In this document: positions 8,514 through 17,100 of the stretch, piece by piece
Position numbering within the stretch: the first letter of the stretch is position 1
How the letters are laid out: every line of letters starts with the position of its first letter
DNA from: Streptomyces sp. NBC_00620
Lineage (GTDB): Bacteria > Actinomycetota > Actinomycetes > Streptomycetales > Streptomycetaceae
DNA length: 64,000 bases
NCBI RefSeq assembly: GCF_026341825.1
Contig: NZ_JAPENY010000001.1
Coordinates: 3,100,001-3,164,000 of the forward strand
Direction: 5' to 3'
Translations under genes and position numbers: made by a program
The notes under the pieces: generated by a model
Seen by the model: the letters and a program-made list of their open reading frames with translations, nothing else
What the model was told of the DNA's origin: nothing
Databases searched by the model: none

Positions 8514-8786
8514 GGCGCCGTGCGAATCGGGGCAAACGAAATCAGTCCGTACCAGCCGATGACCGGATTCTGGACGGTGCCTTCCGCTGAGCGAACCGGC
8601 TCGCTACTGTCCCGCTACGCACACGCCCCGTGGCAGCGCCGCCGCGGAGCGCAGCCGTGAAGCGACTCCGCCCGGGAGAACCGGGTCGCCAGCCGACCGG
8701 CGGCCTCTGTAGCGCGTCGCCGACGGGACTCGGTGTCGCAACCGCCGCGAGGGGGCCGTCGACCTCACCACTAAGGAGTGGGCGTC

Positions 8787-9428
8787 GTGACCGCGGAGAC
8801 CTCTCAGACGCTCGACCGGGGACTGCGCGTCCTCAAGCTGCTTGCCGACACCGATCATGGGCTGACCGTCACCGAACTCTCGAACAAACTGGGAGTGAAC
8901 CGGACCGTTGTGTACCGGTTGCTTGCCACGTTGGAGCAGCACGCTCTCGTACGGCGTGATCTGGGCGGCCGTGCCCGGGTCGGGCTCGGGGTGCTGCGGC
9001 TCGGGCGCCAGGTGCATCCGCTGGTGCGGGAGGCCGCGCTGCCCGCGTTGCGCTCGCTCGCGGAGGACATCGGGGCGACGGCCCATCTCACGCTTGTCGA
9101 CGGGACCGAGGCGCTTGCCGTCGCTGTTGTCGAGCCCACGTGGACGGATTACCACGTTGCCTATCGCGCCGGGTTCCGGCATCCGCTGGACCGGGGGGCT
9201 GCGGGGCGGGCGATTCTTGCCGCGCGGCAGGCGCCGGTGGGGGAGTGCGGGTTCACTTTGACGCATGGGGAGTTGGAGGCGGGGGCCAGTGGGGCCGCGG
9301 CTCCTCTTGTCGGGGTTACCGGGGTGGAGGGGAGTGTGGGTGTGGTGATGCTTGCGGACTCCGTGCCGGAGCGGGTGGGGCCGCGGGTGTTGGATGCGGC
9401 TCGGGAGGTCGCGGACGCGTTGCGCTGA
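8787..9428 (+). CDS. IclR family transcriptional regulator
   Basis: The 213-residue protein has an N-terminal winged helix (TLDRGLRVLKLLADTDHGLTVTELSNKLGVNRTVVYRLLATLE, where the HTH is clear) and a C-terminal IclR effector-binding domain with the typical PALRSLAEDIGATAHLTLVDG and HPLDRGAAGRAILAA. The start at GTG 8787 is set by AAGGAG nine bases upstream; an in-frame GTG at 8778 overlaps that site. IclR proteins sense small carbon compounds and usually control nearby catabolic operons. Here no such operon is adjacent, so the target is unknown. It is somewhat shorter than the usual ~250 residues. Confidence 0.85.
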   Translation: MTAETSQTLDRGLRVLKLLADTDHGLTVTELSNKLGVNRTVVYRLLATLEQHALVRRDLGGRARVGLGVLRLGRQVHPLVREAALPALRSLAEDIGATAHLTLVDGTEALAVAVVEPTWTDYHVAYRAGFRHPLDRGAAGRAILAARQAPVGECGFTLTHGELEAGASGAAAPLVGVTGVEGSVGVVMLADSVPERVGPRVLDAAREVADALR

Positions 9429-9511
9429 CGGCGGCCCCGACAGCAACCGTGGCATCAGCTGTACGACTGCCCGCGGCCGAGCGTGTCAGCCCGTCCCGTT
9501 AGATTGATCCC

Positions 9512-10303
9512 GTGCTCTCTCGCCTCACGCGCCCCCAAGCCGTCGCCGTCTGTGCTCTGCCCGTCGTGGGTCTGATCGCCACGGCCCTGTTCGCGCCGCT
9601 GCCGTTCTCGGTGGCGCAGCCAGGGATGACGGCGAACGTTCTCGGTGCGGACCAGGACACCCCGGTGATCACGATCTCCGGGGCGGCCACCCGGGACACG
9701 AGCGGGCAGCTGCGGATGACGACCATCGAGGCGACCGGTCCTGACGCGCATGTCTCGCTCGGTGCGGTGATCGACGGCTGGTTCCGCACCGACCAGGCCG
9801 TCATGCCGCGCGACTCCGTCTATCCGACCGGGGACAGCGTCAAGGAGATCGAGCAGCACAACGAGGCCCAGATGAAGGAGTCGCAGGACGCGGCGACCGA
9901 GGCCGCCCTGAACTACCTCGACCTCAGCGACAAGAACGTCAAGGTCACCCTGGAGCTCGCGGATGTCGGCGGGCCCAGCGCCGGCCTGCTGTTCACCCTC
10001 GGGATCATCGACAAGCTCGACGGCGACGGCACCGGCGGCGACCTCACGGGCGGCCGCACCATCGCCGGTACGGGCACGATCGACGTCGATGGGACGGTGG
10101 GCGCGGTGGGTGGCGTGGCCCTGAAGACGCAGGCCGCGCGGCGGGACGGGGCGACGGTGTTCCTGGTCCCGAAGGCCGAGTGCTCCGACGCCAAGTCCGA
10201 GCTTCCGAAGGGGCTGCGGCTGGTTCCGGTGACCACGCTGAAGGGTGCCGTGAGTGCGTTGGTGGCGCTGGAGACGGGGAAGGGCTCGGTACCGAGCTGC
10301 TAG
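9512..10303 (+). CDS. Membrane-anchored Lon-like (S16 family) serine protease, YlbL-type
   Basis: The 263-residue protein has an N-terminal hydrophobic anchor (residues ~10-30) and an extracytoplasmic Lon-type proteolytic domain. The catalytic serine is S156 in VGGPSAGLLF and the lysine is K205 in GGVALKTQAA, the Ser-Lys dyad of family S16. YlbL proteins usually carry a PDZ domain between anchor and protease. The ~90 residues before the protease domain here are too short or divergent for me to confirm one. The GTG start lies 7 bases after TAGATT, a good -10 box, so the message is probably leaderless. It is likely a surface quality-control protease. Confidence 0.8.
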   Translation: MLSRLTRPQAVAVCALPVVGLIATALFAPLPFSVAQPGMTANVLGADQDTPVITISGAATRDTSGQLRMTTIEATGPDAHVSLGAVIDGWFRTDQAVMPRDSVYPTGDSVKEIEQHNEAQMKESQDAATEAALNYLDLSDKNVKVTLELADVGGPSAGLLFTLGIIDKLDGDGTGGDLTGGRTIAGTGTIDVDGTVGAVGGVALKTQAARRDGATVFLVPKAECSDAKSELPKGLRLVPVTTLKGAVSALVALETGKGSVPSC

Positions 10304-10339
10304 GGCCTGTCCGTTGTGGGCCGCGGACCGGCCGAGCCG

Positions 10340-10357
10340 TTGTCATGCCGCGACGAA
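10340..10357. promoter_or_regulatory. Candidate operator TTGTCA-N6-GACGAA upstream of the carboxyltransferase operon
   Basis: TTGTCA, six bases, GACGAA: an imperfect inverted repeat about 100 bases before the accD-like gene. The same arrangement, TTGTCA-N6-GACAAA, occurs at 19179-19196 before the PucR-type regulator of the same cluster. This makes it a candidate binding site for that regulator. Inference only. Confidence 0.4.
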
Positions 10358-10458
10358 ACGGCGGCCCCTGACGCTCAACTAACCCACAGGGAACGGTGAT
10401 TGCCCCGTCCCGCTTCCGATGGCTGCGATATTCGAAAGCCCCTTCGGAGGTGGCATTG

Positions 10459-12051
10459 ATGAGTATCGCGGAAGCGTCCCCTGCCGACAGCACGGCGCGT
10501 CGTGTCGCCGACCTGGCGCGCCGACAGGAGCAGGCCCTGGCCGCGGCGCCGGCCAGGGCGGTGGACCGGCAGCGGGAGCGCGGGCGGCAGACGGCGCGAG
10601 CGCGGATCGAGCGGTTGATGGACGCGGGTTCCTTCACCGAGACCGACGTCTTCGTACGGGCGCGCGCGGGGGACGACGACAAGCGGCCGTACGGCGACGG
10701 GGTGATCACCGGATTCGGCACGATCGACGGGCGCCAGGTCTGTGTCTTCGCCCAGGATGCCACCGTGTTCGGCGGGAGCATGGGCGAGGCCTTCGGCGAG
10801 AAGGTCGTCAAGGTCATGGACCTGGCGCTGAAGACAGGCTGCCCGGTCATCGGGCTGAACGACTCCGGCGGTGCCCGCATCCAGGAGGGCGTGGCCTCGC
10901 TCGCGCTCTACGCCGAGCTGGTGCGGCGCAATGTGGAGGCGTCCGGGGTCATCCCGCAGATCTCGGTGATCATGGGGCCGTGTGCGGGCGGAGCCGCGTA
11001 CTCGCCGGCGATCACCGACTTCACGGTGATGGTGGACGGTACCTCGCACATGTTCGTCACCGGCCCGGACGTCATCGAGGCGGTCACCGGGGAGCGCACC
11101 ACCGCCGAGGAGCTCGGCGGCGCCCGGGCCAGCAACACCGACAACGGCAACGCGCACTTCCTCGCCGACGACGAGGACGAGGCCCTGGACACCGTACGCG
11201 ACCTGTTGTCGTACCTCCCGGCCAACAACCGCGAGCGGCCGCCCGAATACGCCCCGGCCTACACCGGCCTCGCCCCGACGCCCGCTGATCTGCGGCTGGA
11301 CGACCTGGTCCCGGACCGCCCCGGCCTGGCCTACGACATGGGCGAGATCGTCCGCACGGTCGTCGACGACGGCGAACTCTGCGAGGTGCACGCGCTCTTC
11401 GCGCCCAACATCCTCTGTGCCCTCGCCCGGGTCGAGGGCCGGTCGGTGGGCGTGGTCGCCAACCAGCCACTCCACTCCGCCGGCGTACTGGACATCGACG
11501 CCTCCGAGAAGGCGGCCCGCTTCGTCCGGTTCTGCGACGCCTTCGGCATCCCGCTGCTGACCTTCACCGATGTCCCCGGCTACCTGTCGGGGGCCCGGCA
11601 GGAGCGCGGCGGCATCATCCGGCGCGGCGCCAAGCTGCTGTACGCGTACGCCGAAGCCACCGTGCCCAAGGTGACGGTCGTGGTGCGCAAGGCCTACGGC
11701 GGAGGCTATGCCGTCATGGGCTCCAAGCACCTCGGCGCCGACGTCAACGTCGCCTGGCCCACCGCCCGGATCGCCGTCATGGGCGCCGAGGGCGCGGTCA
11801 GCGTCATACACCGGCGCGAACTCGCCGACGCCGCCGCCGAGAGTGAGGAGAGGGCGGCGTCGCTGCGCGCCCGCCTCGTCGAGCGCTACGAGGCCACCTA
11901 CGCCACCCCCTATGCCGCCGCCGAGCGCGGCTACATCGACGCCGTCATCCCGCCGCACGAGACGCGGGCGCACATCAACCGGGCGCTGCGCGCCCTGCGC
12001 ACCAAGCGTGCCGCCGTCCCCGAGCGGCGGCACGGCAACATCCCGCTGTAA
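10459..12051 (+). CDS. Acyl-CoA carboxylase carboxyltransferase (beta) subunit, AccD4/PccB-like
   Basis: The 530-residue protein is a full-length biotin-dependent carboxyltransferase with two crotonase-fold halves. The N-half acyl-CoA site shows LNDSGGARIQEGVASL and GPCAGGAAYSPA. The C-half biotin site shows DVPGYLSGARQERGGIIRRGAK and YGGGYAVMGSKHLGAD. It takes carboxybiotin from a separate alpha subunit, not encoded here, and makes a 2-carboxyacyl-CoA. The start at 10459 has GGAGG eight bases before it. It heads the operon with an acyl-AMP ligase and a polyketide synthase, so by analogy with AccD4 of mycobacteria it should make the extender for that synthase. The chain length of its substrate cannot be read from the sequence. 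Confidence 0.85.
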   Translation: MSIAEASPADSTARRVADLARRQEQALAAAPARAVDRQRERGRQTARARIERLMDAGSFTETDVFVRARAGDDDKRPYGDGVITGFGTIDGRQVCVFAQDATVFGGSMGEAFGEKVVKVMDLALKTGCPVIGLNDSGGARIQEGVASLALYAELVRRNVEASGVIPQISVIMGPCAGGAAYSPAITDFTVMVDGTSHMFVTGPDVIEAVTGERTTAEELGGARASNTDNGNAHFLADDEDEALDTVRDLLSYLPANNRERPPEYAPAYTGLAPTPADLRLDDLVPDRPGLAYDMGEIVRTVVDDGELCEVHALFAPNILCALARVEGRSVGVVANQPLHSAGVLDIDASEKAARFVRFCDAFGIPLLTFTDVPGYLSGARQERGGIIRRGAKLLYAYAEATVPKVTVVVRKAYGGGYAVMGSKHLGADVNVAWPTARIAVMGAEGAVSVIHRRELADAAAESEERAASLRARLVERYEATYATPYAAAERGYIDAVIPPHETRAHINRALRALRTKRAAVPERRHGNIPL

Positions 12052-12094
12052 CCGCATTGGCCGCCGTGACCGCAGTGACATGAGGAGCCGCCCC

Positions 12095-14110
12095 ATGCCC
12101 GCGCACCCCCTGACCGACGCCGACCCCCTTCCCAGCACCCTCCCCGCCCTGCTGGAGCACTGGGCCGCCGCCACCCCGGCCCGCCGTGCCTTCACCTTCG
12201 TCGACCACCCCACGTACGACTCCAGGGGCGTCCACCGCACCCTCACCTGGCGCCGCCTCGACCTGCGCACCCGGGCCGTCGCCGCCCGGATCGCCCGCAG
12301 CACCGCCCCCGGCGACCGGGTCGCCCTGCTCTGCCCGCAGGGCCCCGACTTCGTCATCGGCTTCCTGGCCGCACTGGCGGCCGGCCGCGTCGCCGTCCCC
12401 ATGTTCACCCCCGACCTGCCGGGACACGGCGACCGGCTCGCCGCCGTGCTCGGCGACGCGCGCCCCTCCGCCGTGCTCACCACCCGCGACAGCCTCGACA
12501 CCGTACGAACCTTTCTCGACGACCAGCAGATACTGACAACGCTGCTCGCCACCGACCTCGTCCCGGACAGCGAGGCCGAAGGCTGGCAGCCGCCCGAGGT
12601 GGCGGAGAGATCCACCGCCTACCTTCAATACACCTCCGGATCCACCCGGGTTCCGGCCGGCGTCGAGATCTCCCACGCCAATGTCGTGGCCAACGCCCGC
12701 CAGGCGCTGACCGCCTACGGTGCCGACGAGCACCCCGTCACCACCGTCGGCTGGCTGCCGCTCTACCACGACATGGGGCTTGTCCTCAGCGTCGCGGCCC
12801 CCGTCGTACGCGGACTGCTGTCCGTCCTCATGGACCCCGCCGACTTCCTCCAGCGGCCGGCCCGCTGGCTGCGGCTGCTCGCCGACCACCCGGGCGCGAT
12901 CAGCGCGGCACCCAACTTCGCGTACGACTACTGCGCTTCGGCGATCGGCGAGGAGGAGAAGGCCGGGCTCCGGCTCGACCGCGTCACCGCGCTCATCAAC
13001 GGCAGCGAGCCGGTCCGCCCCGCGACCGCCGAGCGCTTCCACGCCGCCTTCGCCGCGCAGGGACTGCCGGCTGGCGCGCACTGCCCCTCGTACGGACTTG
13101 CCGAGGCCACCGTCTTCGTCTGCGCCGCCCGGCCCGGCGACCCGGTACGCAGCTTCGCCCTCGACCGCGAGGCGCTGGCCGCGGGCAAGGCCCTGCCCGT
13201 CCCGCCCGGCAACCCGGGGGCCGTCCACCTCGCCGGCTGCGGCGCGCCGGCCGGCCAGCGGGTCAGGATCGCCGACCCCGCCACCCGCACCGCTCTGGGG
13301 GAGGGCGAGGTCGGTGAGATCTGGGTCCAGGGCCCCAACATCGGCCGCGGCTACTGGAACCGCGACCCGCAGACCCGGCGCGTCTTCCACGCCGCCCTGC
13401 ACGGCGCGTCCGGCAACTGGCTGCGCACTGGCGACCTCGGCATGACCCTGGACGGCCAACTCCTGGTCACCGGACGCCTCAAGGACCTGGTCATCGTCGA
13501 CGGCCGCAACCACTACCCCCAGGACCTCGAAGCCACCGCCCAGGCAGCCCACCCCGCCATCCGCCGCGACCGCCTCGCCGCTTTCGCCGTCCTCCTGGCC
13601 GACGGCACGGAAGGCGCTGTCGTGGTCGCCGAGCACGGCCGTGCCGTCGCCGCCCCCGACCGCGATCCGGCCGAGGTGAGCCGTGCCGTCCGTGCCGCCC
13701 TGTCCGCCCGCCACGGCCTGCGCCTCGCCGACCTCGCCCTGGTCCCGCCGGGCACGATCCCGCGTACGTCCAGCGGCAAGGTCTCGCGGTCCCTGACCCG
13801 GACGCGGTACCTGGACGGTGAGTACGCCGCACCGGAACCCGGCGAGGCCGGGACCGTGACGCGGACGCCGGGGCCGTCCGGCGAGCAGGCCCTCAGCCGG
13901 TCGAGCCGGCACACCGTCACCGCGCCCGGGCCGCATGCCTCCGCAGGGGCGACCCCCGGCGCGCCTACCATCACGCGGCCGATGTCCGGCGCCGTGCCGG
14001 GCGGTATCGCTGCGTGGCCGGCATCGGATGCGCCGGAGGATCGCGGGCCAGGCGGCGCACCGGGTGCGCCGCACCGCAGTGTGCCTGCAGCAGGCGGTGG
14101 TGCCCCGTGA
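12095..14110 (+). CDS. Fatty acyl-AMP ligase, FadD32-like
   Basis: The 671-residue protein is an ANL-family adenylating enzyme. Its nucleotide loop reads YTSGSTRVPAGVEISH from residue 179. The R-x-PAGV form, instead of the common x-PKGV, is that of FadD32-type ligases. Later motifs are YGLAEATVFV, RTGDLG, KDLVIVDGRNHYPQDLE and IPRTSSGKVSRS with the catalytic lysine. It should activate a long fatty acid as acyl-AMP and load it on the N-terminal ACP of the PKS encoded next. The start has GAGGAG upstream. The last ~80 residues are a Pro/Gly/Ala-rich tail absent from typical family members. The stop overlaps the PKS start (GTGA). Confidence 0.85.
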   Translation: MPAHPLTDADPLPSTLPALLEHWAAATPARRAFTFVDHPTYDSRGVHRTLTWRRLDLRTRAVAARIARSTAPGDRVALLCPQGPDFVIGFLAALAAGRVAVPMFTPDLPGHGDRLAAVLGDARPSAVLTTRDSLDTVRTFLDDQQILTTLLATDLVPDSEAEGWQPPEVAERSTAYLQYTSGSTRVPAGVEISHANVVANARQALTAYGADEHPVTTVGWLPLYHDMGLVLSVAAPVVRGLLSVLMDPADFLQRPARWLRLLADHPGAISAAPNFAYDYCASAIGEEEKAGLRLDRVTALINGSEPVRPATAERFHAAFAAQGLPAGAHCPSYGLAEATVFVCAARPGDPVRSFALDREALAAGKALPVPPGNPGAVHLAGCGAPAGQRVRIADPATRTALGEGEVGEIWVQGPNIGRGYWNRDPQTRRVFHAALHGASGNWLRTGDLGMTLDGQLLVTGRLKDLVIVDGRNHYPQDLEATAQAAHPAIRRDRLAAFAVLLADGTEGAVVVAEHGRAVAAPDRDPAEVSRAVRAALSARHGLRLADLALVPPGTIPRTSSGKVSRSLTRTRYLDGEYAAPEPGEAGTVTRTPGPSGEQALSRSSRHTVTAPGPHASAGATPGAPTITRPMSGAVPGGIAAWPASDAPEDRGPGGAPGAPHRSVPAAGGGAP

Positions 14111-17100
14111 CGGCCGCCGACGCCGAGGCGCTGCGGCGGCTGATCACCGAACGCGTCGCCTCGTGGGCCGGGACGGCCCCGGCCGAAGTCGCCGGGGACC
14201 GGCCGTTGGCGGACTACGGGATGTCGTCGCGGGACGCGGTGGCACTCACCGGCGAGCTGGCCCGGGAGATCGGGCGGGCGCTGCCCGCGACGCTGCTGTG
14301 GGAGACCAGCACGGTGGACGGCCTGGTGAGGCGGCTGAGCGCGGTGGCCGAGCAGGCACCGCTGATCACCGCGTCCGGCCACGCGATGCCGCTCCGGTCC
14401 GGCCGCGCGGGCCGGGCTCCTCGTGGGGGCACGGGTGGGGGTCCTCCACCGGCCTGGCGGCTGGGAGGCGCCCCCACCGGCCGAAGGCCGGGGGAGTCCC
14501 TCTCGGGAGAACGCGGTCTGCCGGCGACGCTGCCCGAACCGTCCGACGAGCCGGTCGCCGTGGTCGGCGTCGGCTGCCGGCTGCCGGGCGGCGTACGCGG
14601 GCCCGGCGACTACTGGCGGCTGCTCACGGACGGCACCGACGCCGTCTCCACCATGCCCGCCGACCGCTGGAGCGACTTCACGGCACCGCCGGACACCGCC
14701 CGGCAGGGCGGCTACCTCGGCTCGCTGGACGAGATCGCCGGATTCGACGCCGAGTTCTTCCGGATCAGCCCGAGCGAGGCGGCCGTGATGGACCCGCAGC
14801 AGCGCATGCTGCTCGAGGTCGTCCACGAGGCGCTGGACCACGCCGCCATCCCGGCCGCGTCCCTCGCCGGGACCGCTACCGGCGTCTGGGTCGGCATCTC
14901 GTCCAACGAGTACGGGCAGCTCACCGGTGCCGACCCCGCCGCCGTCGACCACCGGGCCCCCACCGGTGCGGCGCCGAGCATCGCGGCCGGACGGCTGAGT
15001 TACGTACTCGATCTGCGCGGCCCGAGCGTGGCGATCGACACCGCCTGCTCGTCATCGCTGGTCGCCGTCCACCAGGCGTGCGTGAGCCTGTGCACCGGCG
15101 AGAGCGACATGGCGCTGGCGGCCGGGGTCAACCTTCTGCTGGCCCCGGCCGTCACCGTCGCCTTCAGCAGGGCCGGGGCCCTGGCACCCGACGGCCGCTG
15201 CAAGTCCTTCTCCGCCGACGCGGACGGCATCGGCCGGAGCGAGGGCTGCGCCGTCGCGGTGCTCAAGCGGCTGCCGGACGCGCTGCGCGACGGCGACCGG
15301 GTGCTGGCCGTGATCCGGGCCACCGCCGTCAACTCCGACGGGCGCTCCAACGGCCTGATGGCGCCCAACCCCGAAGCGCAGCGGGCCCTTCTGGAGGCGG
15401 CGTACGGCCGGGCCGGCCTCGACCCGGCCACCGTCGACCTCGTCGAGGCGCACGGCACCGGCACCCCGCTCGGCGACCCGATCGAGGCGGACGCGCTCAC
15501 CGCCGTACTGGGCCGCGAACGCGATCCGGACCAGCCACTCCTGCTCGGCTCCGCCAAGAGCAACCTCGGCCACCTCGAATCGGCCGCCGGGATCGCCGGG
15601 CTGGTCAAGACCGTGCTCGCGCTGCACCACGACCGGATACCGCCGTCACTGCACTGCGAGCGGCCCGCCCCCGCCGACCCCCGGCTGCGCGTCGTCACCG
15701 AGCCTGAGCCCTGGCCCCGCTACGGCGGCACGGCCGTCGCGGGGGTGTCCGCCTTCGGCTTCGGCGGCACCAACGCCCATGCCGTACTGGAGGAATGGCA
15801 GCCGTCGGACCAGCCGCCCGCCACCCCCGCGCCGCCCGACATCCTGCAGCTCAGCGACGCCGACGCCGCCCGGGTCCGTGACACCGCAGGCCGCATCGCC
15901 GACTGGCTCGACACCCCCGACGGCCGCACCGCCGGCCTCGGCGACCTCGCCCGCACCCTGGCCGGCCGCACCGGCCGGGGCCCCGCCTGCGCCGCCGTCA
16001 CCGCCCGCGACCGCCCCGGCCTGACCGCGTCGCTGCGCGCCCTCGCCGAGGCCCGGCCCGACCGGGGGGTCGTCACCGGCGACCGCGACCGCATCGGCCC
16101 CGGCGTGGTCTGGGTCTTCTCCGGCTACGGCGGCCAGTGGCCCGGCATGGGCCGCGAACTCCTCGCCGCCGAACCGGCGTTCGCCGCCGCCGTCGAGAAA
16201 CTCGAACCCGCCCTCGCCGCCGCCTGCGGCATCTCCCTCCACGAGAGCCTGGAGCGCGGCACCGGCCTGGACCGCCTGGACACCGCCCAGCCCGTCCTGT
16301 TCGGCATGCAGGTCGCCCTCGCCGAACTCTGGCGTGCGTACGGCGTCGAACCCGCCGCGGTCATCGGCCACTCCATGGGCGAGGTCGCCGCCGCAGTCAC
16401 CGCGGGCGGCCTCGACCCCGAGGACGGCGCCCGCGTCATCGCCGTACGCTCCCGGCTGCTCACCTCGCTCAGCGGTGGGGCGATGGCCGTCGTCGACCTG
16501 GACGACACCGAACTCGCCGCGATCTCAAGCGACTTCCCCGGCGTCCACGTCGCCGTCCACTCCTCGCCCGGCCAGAAGGTGGTGACCGGCGAGGCCGCCG
16601 CAGTCGCCCGCCTCGCCGACCGTCTCACCGCGCTCGGCCGCCCGGCGCGCACCATGCCCGTTCAGGGCGCCGGCCACTCGCCGCAGGTCGACCCGCTGCT
16701 TCCCGAACTGACCGCCCGGCTGGACGACGTACGGGGCAAGGCCGCGCCCGTACGCGGCTACTCCACCGTCCACGACGACCCCAGAGCCCCCACGGCCTAC
16801 GACGCCGCCCACTGGGCCGCCAACCTCCGCCGCCCGGTACGGCTCGCCCAGGCCCTCGCGGCCGCCGCCGAGGACGGCCACACCGCCTTCGTCGAGATCT
16901 CCCCGCACCCCACCCTCCTCCACCCCCTCGCCCAGACCCTCCCCGACGCCCTCGCCCTCCCCACTCTCCGCCGCGGCACCGACGCCCCGCTCACCTTCCG
17001 CGGCCACGTCGCCGCCCTGCACGCCGCCGGCCACCCGCTCCCGGCCCCGCCCGGCCGCGTCATCGACGTCCCCGGCCCGCGCTGGCGCCACACCCGCCAC

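Noticed and set aside
11975..14074. 699-codon minus-strand frame opposite the acyl-AMP ligase
   Set aside because: It is a shadow of a GC-rich gene. Its composition is Gly/Val/Ala-rich and it has no recognisable domain.
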